Below are positions 25,248 to 34,762 of a stretch of DNA of 64,000 nt, in pieces. This DNA comes from UBA974 sp002292405 (GTDB lineage: Bacteria; Bacteroidota; Bacteroidia; Flavobacteriales_D; Sanyastnellaceae), in NCBI GenBank assembly GCA_943842425.1, contig CALTBR010000001.1, positions 310,001-374,000 of the forward strand. Reading direction: 5' to 3'. The notes under the pieces are model-generated. The model searched no databases, was not told the origin of the DNA, and saw only the letters and a list, made by a program, of their open reading frames with translations. A program made the position numbers and the translations under genes. Every line of letters begins with the position of its first letter. The first letter of the stretch is position 1.

Positions 25248-28055
25248 TTAACATACAATGTTAACGATTCGGCCTTTGACAACAATTACTTTTCTGATTT
25301 CTTTTCTGTCGAGTTGTTTGAGGGTTCGCTCGTCAGCCACCACGATGGATTCGACCTCCCCAATATCTGTAGATGCGGGAAGAATTAAATTGAATCGAAC
25401 TTTTCCGTTAAAAGACACAGGGTAGTTCACCTCGTCGTCTACTAAATATGATTTTTCAGCTTTAGGCCAAACAGAATCAATCACTAACCCCTTACCACCA
25501 AGGGCTTCCCAAAGCTCTTCAGCAAGGTGTGGAGCGTATGGGCTTAAAAGAGTGACTAAAGGACGGAGACCTACATGAGATTTCATAGACTTAAGATCAT
25601 TTAAATCATTGACTGCAATCATTAGGGCACTGACGACTGTATTGAAAGCATGACGATTTAAATCAGAGGTTACTTTCTCAATAGTCTTGTGGACAATTCT
25701 TAGCTCTGGCTTAGAAGCTTCGCAATTTTCTGAAGCCAAAGCGAGTTTTGAGAACTTTCTTAGGAAATTATGAACCCCTGAAATTCCTTGAGTATCCCAA
25801 GGTTTAGATTGCGTGAGTGGACCTAAAAACATTTCGTAACATCTTAACGTATCTGCTCCGTATTTCTCTATAAGATCATCTGGAGTCTGAACGTTGTACT
25901 TAGATTTCGACATCTTTTCGATCTCGTGTCCACAGGTGTACGTTCCATCAGGACATGTGATAAATTCAGCTTTTGCGAATTCAGTCCTCCAAGCTTTAAA
26001 ACGTTCGATATCAAGCTTATCGTTTTCTACAAGTGAGATGTCAACGTGTAAACGCTGCGTTTTATGTGCTTTTCTATCCTCGTAGGTCACGAATGTAGAG
26101 GTGCCTTGAATTCTGTATACAAAGCTTGACCGCCCTAAAATCATACCCTGGTTGATCATGGTTTTAAAGGGCTCGTCAAAAGGGATTAGTTCTAAATCGT
26201 ATAAGAATTTCGTCCAAAACCTTGAATACAACAAGTGCCCTGTAGTGTGCTCAGCTCCTCCAACATAAAGATCGACCTGACCCCAGTAATCCGATTTTTC
26301 ACGAGCGCAGAACTCCTTTTCGTTGTGGGGATCCATGTAACGCAGGAAATACCAAGAAGATCCAGCCCATCCAGGCATGGTGTTGGTTTCCATTCTATCA
26401 CCTTTAAAGACAGGCCAATCTTCACGCTTTGCCCTAGCAAGTGGCGGCTCACCATCAGCTGTAGGAAGGTACTCATCGACTGGGGGCAGTGTTACCGTTT
26501 CGTTTTCGATAAGTTGCGGAATATCATTCTCATAACAAATAGGGAATGGTTCTCCCCAGTAACGTTGTCTTGAGAAAACAGCATCCCGTAATCTGTAATT
26601 TATTTTTCTCTCTCCACATCCTCTCGACTCTAATAAATTTAATGCGGTAGATATTGCATCAAGTTTAGAGAGCCCATTTAGTTCTTCTGAATTTTGTAGA
26701 ATGGCATTTTCGTTAGCATTAACAGCCCCAGCAGAGTCATGCCCTTTAAAAATTGAAGGAATATCAATGTTAAAATACTTGGCAAATTTCCAATCTCTCT
26801 CATCTCCAGCAGGCACAGCCATTATCGCTCCAGTACCGTAACCTGCTAGCACGTAATCAGAGATATAGACCGGGATATTTTCTCCAGTAAATGGATGGAG
26901 AACATGACCTCCTATCTCAACACCTGAAATAATCTTTTCTCCTTGTCTTTCTCGTTCGCTTTTTTTAGAGGCAGCCAGGATATAGTCATTCACCTCCCTT
27001 TGTTTTTCTTCAGAGGTAAACTCAGTGACTAATTTATGTTCTGGGGCGAGTACCACAAAGCTCACACCGTATAACGTGTCAGGCCTGGTTGTAAATACAT
27101 CCACTTCACACCCAGAAGCGTCCCCACCTCCTTTAAAATTTACTGTAGCACCATCGGATCTGCCTACCCAGTTTTTTTGGGCTTCTTTGATACTATCAGA
27201 CCAATTCAGATCGTCTAATCCTTCGATAAGCTTGTCGGAGTAAGCTGTGATTCTCATCATCCACTGGCGCATACGTTTGCGCTCAACAGGGTGGCCACCT
27301 CTCTCAGAAAGTCCGTCCTTCACCTCATCATTTGCGAGCACCGTCCCAAGCTCAGAGCACCAGTTTACCTCTGAATCTGCTAAGTAGGCAAGTCGAAACT
27401 GCATTAGGATGGCGTTCTTCGCCTGCTTACTCATGGATTTCCAATCAGTAGCAGTGAAATCTCCATCAAAGTGTTTTCCGAAATGAGGGAATAAAGTCAC
27501 GTCTAACTTTTTCCACCAACCCTTTTCGCAGGCAGCTTCTGTGGAGTAGTTACCATTCTTTTCAAAAGCATCAATTAAAGATTGTAGCGGTTTTGCACCC
27601 CCGCTTCCTAAATCATACCAACTTTCGAATAATTTCCCGAAAATCCATTGTGTCCATCTGTAATATGATGGGTCAGAAGTCATCACTTCTCTGCTCCAGT
27701 CAAATGAAAACCCTATTTGTTGCATTTGGGTTCTGTAGCGAGAGATATTCGTTTCCGTGGTAATCGCAGGGTGTTGTCCTGTAGCAATAGCATATTGTTC
27801 TGCCGGCAGCCCAAAGCTGTCAAACCCCATTGGGTGCAAAACGTTAAATCTGCAATGTCTTTTATACCTAGAAATAACATCTGAGGCGATGTATCCAAGT
27901 GGGTGTCCTACGTGAAGCCCCGCCCCAGAAGGATATGGGAACATATCCAAGGCGTAGAACTTTGGTTTATCCTTTATTTCTTTTACTTGGTAGGATTTTT
28001 CTTTAGCCCAAACCTCTTGCCAATGCTTTTCAATACTGCGAAAATCGTATTCCAT
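25248..28055 (-). CDS. leuS: Leucyl-tRNA synthetase
   Basis: Charges tRNA-Leu. The 935-residue protein has the class Ia HIGH-type motif (FPYPSGAGLHVGHPLGY, near residue 40-56), an editing domain with TTRPDTLYGVSF, and the KMSKS motif in EKMSKSKYNV near residue 715. The C-terminal anticodon and tRNA-contact regions are complete. A -7 box (TAACTTTG) ends 8 nt before its ATG, so the leader would be only a few bases. Confidence 0.98.
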   Translation of the reverse strand: MEYDFRSIEKHWQEVWAKEKSYQVKEIKDKPKFYALDMFPYPSGAGLHVGHPLGYIASDVISRYKRHCRFNVLHPMGFDSFGLPAEQYAIATGQHPAITTETNISRYRTQMQQIGFSFDWSREVMTSDPSYYRWTQWIFGKLFESWYDLGSGGAKPLQSLIDAFEKNGNYSTEAACEKGWWKKLDVTLFPHFGKHFDGDFTATDWKSMSKQAKNAILMQFRLAYLADSEVNWCSELGTVLANDEVKDGLSERGGHPVERKRMRQWMMRITAYSDKLIEGLDDLNWSDSIKEAQKNWVGRSDGATVNFKGGGDASGCEVDVFTTRPDTLYGVSFVVLAPEHKLVTEFTSEEKQREVNDYILAASKKSERERQGEKIISGVEIGGHVLHPFTGENIPVYISDYVLAGYGTGAIMAVPAGDERDWKFAKYFNIDIPSIFKGHDSAGAVNANENAILQNSEELNGLSKLDAISTALNLLESRGCGERKINYRLRDAVFSRQRYWGEPFPICYENDIPQLIENETVTLPPVDEYLPTADGEPPLARAKREDWPVFKGDRMETNTMPGWAGSSWYFLRYMDPHNEKEFCAREKSDYWGQVDLYVGGAEHTTGHLLYSRFWTKFLYDLELIPFDEPFKTMINQGMILGRSSFVYRIQGTSTFVTYEDRKAHKTQRLHVDISLVENDKLDIERFKAWRTEFAKAEFITCPDGTYTCGHEIEKMSKSKYNVQTPDDLIEKYGADTLRCYEMFLGPLTQSKPWDTQGISGVHNFLRKFSKLALASENCEASKPELRIVHKTIEKVTSDLNRHAFNTVVSALMIAVNDLNDLKSMKSHVGLRPLVTLLSPYAPHLAEELWEALGGKGLVIDSVWPKAEKSYLVDDEVNYPVSFNGKVRFNLILPASTDIGEVESIVVADERTLKQLDRKEIRKVIVVKGRIVNIVC

Positions 28056-28063
28056 ATGATCGA

Positions 28064-28071
28064 CAAAGTTA
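28064..28071 (-). promoter_or_regulatory. -7 promoter box TAACTTTG for leuS
   Basis: Exact TAnnTTTG match on the minus strand, 8 nt before the leuS start codon. It implies a leader of about 3 nt. Confidence 0.58.
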
Positions 28072-28136
28072 GTTGTTAGAAATCAAATTTCTATATCACG
28101 GGCAACCCTTGTTTATGAAATACGTCAAATTAGTAT

Positions 28137-28841
28137 ATGATCATGAATCGCACTCCTCTTTCGATACACAATATGGTAAAGTTAGTTCTATGGCGAGTAC
28201 CATCTATTGATGCATCAAAGAATGTATATCTAACATTTGATGACGGTCCCCACCCACATTTAACACCTTGGGTGATGGATCAATTGAAAGAGGCTGGGGA
28301 TTTAAAAGCTACGTTTTTCTGTGTTGGGGAGCAGGCATCTCGCCATCCAGAAATCATTCACGATTTAAGAGCAGCTGGTCATGAAGTTGCTAACCACAGT
28401 CAGGGTCACGAAAGTGGATGGTCAACACCTAGGAAGTCTTATTTAAGGAGCTATCTTCAATGCGAAGAAGAACTGGGTTCGACTACAAGGTTCAGACCTC
28501 CTTATGGAAGGATAACACCTAGACAAGCTCGAGCTCTTTCGAAAAGGACACAGGTCGTTATGTGGGACGTCCTTTCCGGAGATTTCGATATATCCCTTTC
28601 AGGAAGTGATTGCTTAAACTCACTTAAAAAGCTTACAAGATCTGGATCTATTATCGTGTTTCACGATAGTGAAAAAGCAGCTCCTAGACTTCTTTATGCA
28701 CTGCCTAAATATCTCCAATGGCTTGCAGATAGCGGATATAACGTTCAACCTCTTCCCGAGAACAGATCCACTCAATCACATGAGAAGCGGGCGGGTGGAC
28801 ATAAGGGTCAAGCAAATATTGGTCTAACAGATTCTATATAA
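28137..28841 (+). CDS. Polysaccharide deacetylase (NodB homology domain)
   Basis: A 234-residue carbohydrate esterase family 4-like protein. The catalytic motifs are in order: VYLTFDDGPHPHLTP (motif 1 with the base and metal Asp, near residue 30-44), NHSQGHESGW (motif 2 with metal His residues), FRPPYGR (motif 3), MWDVLSGDF (motif 4) and IIVFHDS (motif 5). No signal peptide is obvious, although Bacteroidota homologues of this size often lack one. It likely removes N-acetyl groups from a peptidoglycan- or chitin-type polymer. A second in-frame ATG lies two codons downstream. The last 25 residues are polar and may be unstructured. Confidence 0.92.
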   Translation: MIMNRTPLSIHNMVKLVLWRVPSIDASKNVYLTFDDGPHPHLTPWVMDQLKEAGDLKATFFCVGEQASRHPEIIHDLRAAGHEVANHSQGHESGWSTPRKSYLRSYLQCEEELGSTTRFRPPYGRITPRQARALSKRTQVVMWDVLSGDFDISLSGSDCLNSLKKLTRSGSIIVFHDSEKAAPRLLYALPKYLQWLADSGYNVQPLPENRSTQSHEKRAGGHKGQANIGLTDSI

Positions 28842-28854
28842 TTGAGCCCTCGCG

Positions 28855-30573
28855 TTATTTCTCCTCGGCCTCCCTTAACATCTTGAGTTTGGCCTTAATT
28901 TCTTCAATCTCTCGTTTGTAAGATTTTATAGATTTTTCAGCGTGATCACGAATTGATTGTGCTCCTTTTCCAGTAAAACGCTCCACGTTTTCTTCCGTTT
29001 GGATTACACGAGTATTTAGACGATTAATCTTATCTCTTAAAACAGCTTGCTCACGACGGATGTCATTGCCACCTCCTCTTACACTATTTCCAACTTTTGA
29101 CAGGCGTTCAACGCGATTTTGATAACTTGCTACAGAACGCTCAGACCTTTGAGCGCTTAAAGCTTCGTAGTGCTTATCCATCGCCTTCGTAAAGCGTTCA
29201 GATAGATCCTCAAAATTTTTCCTAGGAACGAAGCCTATTTTACGCCAATCCCCTGAAAATTCTTTTAGCGCGTTTAAATCAGCGATTCTATTGTCTGTAA
29301 TTTTAAACGCTTCCACTTTTTCAAGTAACTCTTTCTTCAATCCTAGATTTACTTTCTCCTCTTTATTTCGATCTGCGAACTGAGCTTTCTTGGCTTTAAA
29401 GAATACATCCTGAGCTTTATGAAACCGCCTCCATAATTTATGCTCCTCTCCGGGAGCGCATGAACCTGCAGTCTTCCAATCGTTTTGAAGTTGTATCATT
29501 ATAGCGGTTGCACCTTTCCAATCGTTGCTGTCTTGAATTGACTCAGCCTTTTCACAAAGAACGATTTTTTCTTTCTTAGCGTCTTTTCCCGCCTCCTTCA
29601 TTTTATCGTAGAAGACCTGCTTTTTTTCGAAGAAGACATCAGATAATTCACGGAATTGCTGCCATAAACTTTCGTTGTGTTCCTTTCCGGAAAAGCCGAT
29701 TTCCTTCCACCTTTTCTGCATATCAATAACCTTGGTTGTCAAAGTTTGCCAAACCTTATGACCTTCTTCGATATCCTCAGTCATCAACCCCCTCAACTCC
29801 TCGATAAGCTCGTCTTTTAAAACTTTATTCTCAACAAAACTCTCTCGGAGTTTATCGTATTGAGCTTTTATCTCATCAAAAACTGGACGAGTAATTCCGA
29901 AGAACGTGTCTGCCATTTCTTTGTAAGACTCCCTTGGAGATGGCCCTACATCGAGCCATTGTTTTTGAAGTTCACGAGCCATTTTTTCACGAGCTTTTAG
30001 ATCTTCAATTGCTGCAAGACTCTTAGCTTTCTCGATTAATTCAAGCTTTGTGGCGTGATTTTTCTTCAAGTCGTGATCCTGAAGCTGCTTGTAGATATTA
30101 ATGTTGTAAAAGAACTCATCGCGCAGGCGATGGTATTCGTCATGAATATCCTTATAGTTATTTCCAGGAACATCTCCAACTGCTTCCCACTCCGTCCGTA
30201 CTTCATTAAAGGAGCTGAACGCTTTTCCTATATTTTCCTCTTCTTGGATTGTACTTCTTAGCCTTTCTAGAAGCCCTTCTTTTGTGACTAAATTAACCCT
30301 CTGTTCTTCTGCAATAGAGGCTTTCCAAGCTTTCTCCCTTTCCTTAAAAGAATTCGATAGTTCTTCGATTACAGCCTCCTCTTCAGAAGGTTTGTAAATA
30401 AAAGTTTCATCAGGCTCGTGTTCTTCCTTTTCCCAAGCATCGCGTTGGCGACGAACCTCATCTTGTGTGAGGGCGTGGAAGGATTGTATAGCACTGCGCA
30501 CATCTTTTCGGATGGCTTCCAGATCTTCGTTCCCGAGTAGATCATGGATACGTTGCAAAAGTTCAGACCGCAT
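28855..30573 (-). CDS. DUF349 repeat protein
   Basis: A 572-residue, highly charged, helical cytosolic protein made of about six DUF349-like units. The recurrent signature is W-K-x-I/V-G with a preceding L-x-x-x-W, as in LQKQWLDVGPSPRESYKEM, RWKEIGFSGKEHNESLW, DWKTAGSCAPGEEHKLWRRF and DWRKIGFVPRKNFEDL. The last 60 residues are coiled coil. The start is the ATG at 30573; a longer frame begins only with a TTG inside the probable promoter box. Function is not established for this family. Confidence 0.87.
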   Translation of the reverse strand: MRSELLQRIHDLLGNEDLEAIRKDVRSAIQSFHALTQDEVRRQRDAWEKEEHEPDETFIYKPSEEEAVIEELSNSFKEREKAWKASIAEEQRVNLVTKEGLLERLRSTIQEEENIGKAFSSFNEVRTEWEAVGDVPGNNYKDIHDEYHRLRDEFFYNINIYKQLQDHDLKKNHATKLELIEKAKSLAAIEDLKAREKMARELQKQWLDVGPSPRESYKEMADTFFGITRPVFDEIKAQYDKLRESFVENKVLKDELIEELRGLMTEDIEEGHKVWQTLTTKVIDMQKRWKEIGFSGKEHNESLWQQFRELSDVFFEKKQVFYDKMKEAGKDAKKEKIVLCEKAESIQDSNDWKGATAIMIQLQNDWKTAGSCAPGEEHKLWRRFHKAQDVFFKAKKAQFADRNKEEKVNLGLKKELLEKVEAFKITDNRIADLNALKEFSGDWRKIGFVPRKNFEDLSERFTKAMDKHYEALSAQRSERSVASYQNRVERLSKVGNSVRGGGNDIRREQAVLRDKINRLNTRVIQTEENVERFTGKGAQSIRDHAEKSIKSYKREIEEIKAKLKMLREAEEK

Positions 30574-30673
30574 TACGGTTATAAAATGGGAGTTATTAGT
30601 TTGCAAATATCGTATATCTCAACCCACCTTGCGACTTAGAAACGAATCTAAAATTATTATTTCATCATTGGTT

Positions 30674-31111
30674 GTGAATTGGCAGGAAAAAATAACTCGA
30701 TGGTGCGCTCGAAGCGAGCGTTCTAAGGCTGAGGTGTTAAAACGTCTAAAGGAGTGGGAAGTACCCATCTCAGAAGCAGATTCGTTTCTAGTTAAGCTAG
30801 TAAACCTTGATTTTGTAAACCAAACTCGTTTTCTCTCAGCATTCACTCACGACCACTTCCATTTAAAGCACTGGGGGCCCTACAAGATCGGTGAAGGCTT
30901 GCGTGCTAAAGGCTGTTCCTCCTCAGAGATTTCATCTGCTCTCTCTGTCCTCACGCCAGAAATAGTATCGGAAAAGCTCACTCACGTCATAAACTCTCGC
31001 CTACAGACTTACCCTTCGGACCTTACTTCTAATCGCCCTCGTCTAATCCGCTATCTTCAATCACGAGGATTTTCTTTAGAAATGATACTATCATCTATCA
31101 AGTCGATTTAA
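30674..31111 (+). CDS. recX: RecX-family RecA regulator, non-ATG start
   Basis: A roughly 145-residue helical protein of the RecX/OraA family, which inhibits or modulates RecA filaments. Family features are ITRWCARSERSKAEVLKRL, a FLSAFTHDHFHLKHWGPYKI block with the conserved WG-x-x-K-I, and C-terminal RLIRYLQSRGFSLEMI. There is no ATG in a suitable place. I chose GTG at 30674 (MNWQEKITRW-like start after V); TTG at 30668 is an alternative. The frame is open for another 200 bases upstream but that part is antisense to DUF349 and non-homologous. prfB begins 18 bases after its stop. Confidence 0.82.
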   Translation: MNWQEKITRWCARSERSKAEVLKRLKEWEVPISEADSFLVKLVNLDFVNQTRFLSAFTHDHFHLKHWGPYKIGEGLRAKGCSSSEISSALSVLTPEIVSEKLTHVINSRLQTYPSDLTSNRPRLIRYLQSRGFSLEMILSSIKSI

Positions 31112-31117
31112 CTTCTT

Positions 31118-31125
31118 TACTTTTG
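31118..31125 (+). promoter_or_regulatory. -7 promoter box TACTTTTG for prfB
   Basis: Exact TAnnTTTG match, 4 nt before the prfB ATG and directly after the recX stop. It implies leaderless transcription of prfB. Confidence 0.6.
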
Positions 31126-31129
31126 TCTC

Positions 31130-32236
31130 ATGCTTACAATTGACGCTATCGACATCCTTTCTTCTCGTTTAGAAGCCTTGAGAGGCTATCTGAACATTGA
31201 ACAGAAACGAATGGAGGTGATGGAGGATGAAAAGCAAACCCACGACCCTGAGTTTTGGAATGACTCTAAAAAAGCAGAGCAAGTAATGAAACTCATTAGA
31301 TCTAAGAAATCGTGGGTCACGAAATTTGATGATTGCGCTTCAAAGGTTGAGGACCTTTCCATCCTTTTCGAGTTTATGAAAGCTGGGGAAGAAGATCCCT
31401 CCGCGGTTGATTCTGCCTACTCTGAAGCGACTGATACCATTGAGGGCTTAGAGTTTCAAAACATGCTTTCAGCAGAAGAGGATTCACTCAATGCAGTCAT
31501 GCAAATTACTTCCGGAGCCGGAGGAACAGAATCCTGTGACTGGGCTGCAATGCTTATGCGCATGTACAGAATGTATGGCGATAAGGCAGGGTTTAAAGTC
31601 CGCGAACTCCACCTTCAAGAGGGCGATCCCGCAGGAATAAAACAAGTTACCCTTGAATTCGAAGGCGACTTCGCATACGGAATGCTCAAAGGGGAAAACG
31701 GCGTCCACCGATTGGTCAGAATCTCCCCATTCGACTCTCAAGCTCGTCGCCACACCTCCTTTGCCTCAGTTTACGTCTACCCACTTGTGGACGACTCCAT
31801 TGAAATCACGGTTAACCCCGCCGATATTTCTTGGGACACTTTTCGTTCAGGTGGAGCTGGAGGTCAAAACGTCAATAAAGTAGAAACAGGAGTACGTGTA
31901 CGTCACGCCCCCACTGGTATCGTTATCGAAAACACAGAAACTCGATCTCAACTCGGCAACCGTGAGAAAGCGATGCAGCTCTTAAAATCACAACTCTTCG
32001 AACTAGAACGCGCCCGTCTCAACGAAGCTCGTGATGAAATTGAAGCTGGGAAAATGAAAATAGAGTGGGGTTCTCAAATCCGATCCTACGTCATGCAGCC
32101 ATATAAAATGGTAAAGGATGTCAGGACCGGCCACGAAACCTCCAACGTTGATGCCGTTATGAACGGAGAAATCGAAGGATTCCTCAAAGCCTACCTTATG
32201 GAGGCCGGCGCCGCATCAAACAACCCTCAAGATTAA
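31130..32236 (+). CDS. prfB: Peptide chain release factor 2, no programmed frameshift
   Basis: Recognises UGA and UAA stops and releases the nascent chain. The 368-residue protein has the RF2 stop-codon tripeptide SPF (ISPFDSQARRH, near residue 203) and the catalytic GGQ (FRSGGAGGQNVNKVET, near residue 249). The region equivalent to the E. coli frameshift site reads LRGYLNIEQ with codons TAT CTG AAC, in one continuous frame. The UGA-dependent autoregulatory shift is therefore absent. Codon use here and in fumC favours C at third positions compared with neighbours. Confidence 0.97.
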   Translation: MLTIDAIDILSSRLEALRGYLNIEQKRMEVMEDEKQTHDPEFWNDSKKAEQVMKLIRSKKSWVTKFDDCASKVEDLSILFEFMKAGEEDPSAVDSAYSEATDTIEGLEFQNMLSAEEDSLNAVMQITSGAGGTESCDWAAMLMRMYRMYGDKAGFKVRELHLQEGDPAGIKQVTLEFEGDFAYGMLKGENGVHRLVRISPFDSQARRHTSFASVYVYPLVDDSIEITVNPADISWDTFRSGGAGGQNVNKVETGVRVRHAPTGIVIENTETRSQLGNREKAMQLLKSQLFELERARLNEARDEIEAGKMKIEWGSQIRSYVMQPYKMVKDVRTGHETSNVDAVMNGEIEGFLKAYLMEAGAASNNPQD

Positions 32237-32259
32237 CACGAATTTTAAATCACCATACC

Positions 32260-33654
32260 ATGTCAGATTTCCGAATTGAAAAAGACACTTTAGGAGAAGT
32301 AAAAGTTCCATCTAACGTCCTTTGGGGAGCCCAAACAGAGCGTTCTCGAAATAATTTTCGTATCGGACCAGCTTCCTCTATGCCACTCGAAATAGTTCAC
32401 GCTTTCGCTCACCTCAAGCGAGCAGCAGCAAAAACGAACTGTGAATGTGGTATTCTTCCATCAGAAACGCGCGACTTAATATCTACAGTCTGCTCAGAAA
32501 TCCTAGAGGGCATTCACGATTCTCAATTCCCACTCGTTATTTGGCAAACGGGTTCCGGAACCCAGTCTAACATGAACGTAAATGAAGTGGTAGCTAACCG
32601 CTGTCATCAGCTCTCAGGAGGAACCCTTGGTGAAGGGACTCGTCCTGTCCATCCAAACGATGACGTAAATAAGAGTCAATCTTCGAACGATACATTCCCG
32701 ACGGCCATGCACATCGCCGCCTACACCCTCATTGTAGAGAATACCATTCCCGGCATAGAGACCCTTCGCGACTCCCTCGCCTCTAAATCTTCCGAGTTCG
32801 AGACCATTGTAAAAATCGGGCGCACCCATCTCATGGACGCTACCCCTCTCACCCTCGGTCAAGAGTTTTCTGGCTACGTAGCCCAATTAAACTATGGCCT
32901 TCGTGCCCTTCGTCACTCCCTCGACCATCTTTCTGAACTCGCCCTAGGTGGTACGGCTGTAGGAACAGGCATCAACACGCCTGAGGGATATTCTGAAACA
33001 GTTGCCGCACATATAGCATCATCGACCGGACACCCATTTGTAACAGCCCCTAACAAGTTTGAAGCCCTTGCCGCTCACGATGCCATTGTCGAATCCCACG
33101 GAGCTTTACGTCAACTAGCTGTCGCCCTTAATAAGATCGCTAACGACATCAGAATGATGGGCTCTGGCCCCCGATCGGCTATCGGCGAACTTCAGCTACC
33201 TGCTAACGAGCCAGGTTCGTCAATCATGCCAGGAAAAGTCAACCCCACTCAGTGCGAAGCTATGACGATGGTTTGTGCTCAGGTAATGGGAAACGACGTA
33301 GCTATAGCAGTGGGAGGAACACAAGGACATTACGAGCTTAACGTATTTAAACCTATGATGGCAAAAAATATCCTCGAGTCCGCTCGCCTCCTCGGCGAAG
33401 GATCACACTCGTTCGCAAAAAACTGCGTCGATGGACTCAAAGCCAACGAGCTACGCATCAAGGACCTCGTCGACAACAGCCTCATGTTGGTTACCGCTCT
33501 AAACACGAAAATTGGTTATTACAAATCTGCAGAAATAGCAGGTAAAGCCCATACAGAAGGTACCACTCTTCGCGAAGCTGCTTTATCTCTAGGATACGTC
33601 ACAGCAGAAGAATACGACGCATGGGTTGTCCCAAAGAACATGATCGGGAGATAG
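32260..33654 (+). CDS. fumC: Class II fumarate hydratase
   Basis: Interconverts fumarate and malate in the TCA cycle. The 464-residue protein has the fumarase/aspartase signature GSSIMPGKVNP near residue 319, the SQSSNDTFPTAMH block and GRTHLMDATPLTLGQEF. It lacks iron-sulphur cysteines, as expected for class II. It starts 23 bases after prfB and may be read through from it. Fumarate is also an end product of the tyrosine pathway encoded at 2.3-4.6 kb. Confidence 0.97.
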   Translation: MSDFRIEKDTLGEVKVPSNVLWGAQTERSRNNFRIGPASSMPLEIVHAFAHLKRAAAKTNCECGILPSETRDLISTVCSEILEGIHDSQFPLVIWQTGSGTQSNMNVNEVVANRCHQLSGGTLGEGTRPVHPNDDVNKSQSSNDTFPTAMHIAAYTLIVENTIPGIETLRDSLASKSSEFETIVKIGRTHLMDATPLTLGQEFSGYVAQLNYGLRALRHSLDHLSELALGGTAVGTGINTPEGYSETVAAHIASSTGHPFVTAPNKFEALAAHDAIVESHGALRQLAVALNKIANDIRMMGSGPRSAIGELQLPANEPGSSIMPGKVNPTQCEAMTMVCAQVMGNDVAIAVGGTQGHYELNVFKPMMAKNILESARLLGEGSHSFAKNCVDGLKANELRIKDLVDNSLMLVTALNTKIGYYKSAEIAGKAHTEGTTLREAALSLGYVTAEEYDAWVVPKNMIGR

Positions 33655-33664
33655 TTCTAATGAG

Positions 33665-34762
33665 TTATTTTTCTAGTTTTCCAACCAGAACCTTCACCCA
33701 TTGTTCGTCGGATTTAGGACAAACAAGTAAAGCGTCTTGAGTGTCAACAACAATGAAGTCATTTAATCCACGAAGGGCTATAATTTTTTCAGAATCCGTT
33801 CCGACCACAATATTGTTTGCACTTTCTGAAACCACTAAATCAACTCCTGAGGATCTATTTTCAGACGAATCTTTAGGTAAGTGATTTGCAAGTGAAGTCC
33901 AAGTTCCTAGATCTGACCAGCCGAAATCACAAGGAATAACGGAGACAGAAGAAGCGCGTTCGAGAATTCCATAGTCTATAGAAATAGATTCACAAGAGGT
34001 GTAAATATCATCGACTTCGCCAGCATTTCCACAAAGTTCAGCGCTCTCAAATGCAGATGACATGTCTGAAAGGTGCTTAGAAAACTCACTCGATATATTT
34101 GCGAGTGACCAAACAAAAATCCCACTATTCCAGCAATACCCACCTTCTTCCAAAAATCCACGGGCGGTTTCTAAATCTGGTTTTTCTGTAAAGCGATCTA
34201 CAGAAGCAATTTCGCCGGTGCTATCACCTGTCGAACTCGATCTAGAGAATTTGATATATCCGTACCCGGTATCGGGGCGGGTGGGTTGAATACCTAAGGT
34301 AACGAGCGAGGAAGTTGAGGTAGCTTCTATGAGGGCGAGCGAGATTATACGGCCGAACTCGGGCTCTTTGAGGATGAGATGATCTGATGGAGCGACAATG
34401 ATTCCGACGTCGCAAGCGTCAACACCAGATGATGCAGCTCGACTAGAGATAACGGCATTTGCATAGGCGATGCAAGGGGCGGTATTGCGCATGCATGGTT
34501 CGCAAAGAATATTTTCAGAAGGTATAGATGGAATATGGGAGGCGACATCAGAGCGGTAAAGCTCGTTTGTTACAACGAGTATATTAGATGGTGGTACTAC
34601 CGAACTTAATCGGTCAAAAGTCATCTGGATTAGTGAGCGGCCTGTACCGAGGATGTCGAGAAATTGTTTAGGCTTAGAAGTACGAGACATGGGCCAAAAC
34701 CTAGTGCCAACACCTCCAGCCATTATGACAGCAAATTTTTCCACAGGCTTATTTATTTGCAT
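33665..34762 (-). CDS. manC: Mannose-1-phosphate guanylyltransferase
   Basis: Makes GDP-mannose for surface glycans. With the ATG at 34762 the protein is 365 residues. The nucleotidyltransferase N-terminus AVIMAGGVGTRFWPMSR and PKQFLDI are clear. VAPSDHLI and ITEKP-like DRFTEKPDLETA follow, with FGWSDLGTW at the sugar-phosphate site. It lacks the C-terminal phosphomannose isomerase domain, so it is the single-function form. A longer frame to 34789 would overlap more of the small lipoprotein gene. With the chosen start the overlap is 14 bases. Confidence 0.93.
   Translation of the reverse strand: MQINKPVEKFAVIMAGGVGTRFWPMSRTSKPKQFLDILGTGRSLIQMTFDRLSSVVPPSNILVVTNELYRSDVASHIPSIPSENILCEPCMRNTAPCIAYANAVISSRAASSGVDACDVGIIVAPSDHLILKEPEFGRIISLALIEATSTSSLVTLGIQPTRPDTGYGYIKFSRSSSTGDSTGEIASVDRFTEKPDLETARGFLEEGGYCWNSGIFVWSLANISSEFSKHLSDMSSAFESAELCGNAGEVDDIYTSCESISIDYGILERASSVSVIPCDFGWSDLGTWTSLANHLPKDSSENRSSGVDLVVSESANNIVVGTDSEKIIALRGLNDFIVVDTQDALLVCPKSDEQWVKVLVGKLEK

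Noticed and set aside
27025..27243. Long antisense open frames inside leuS, ileS, ispG, polA, dxs and others.
   Set aside because: They show no family similarity, no signal sequences and no promoter boxes; they are shadows of the true coding strand.
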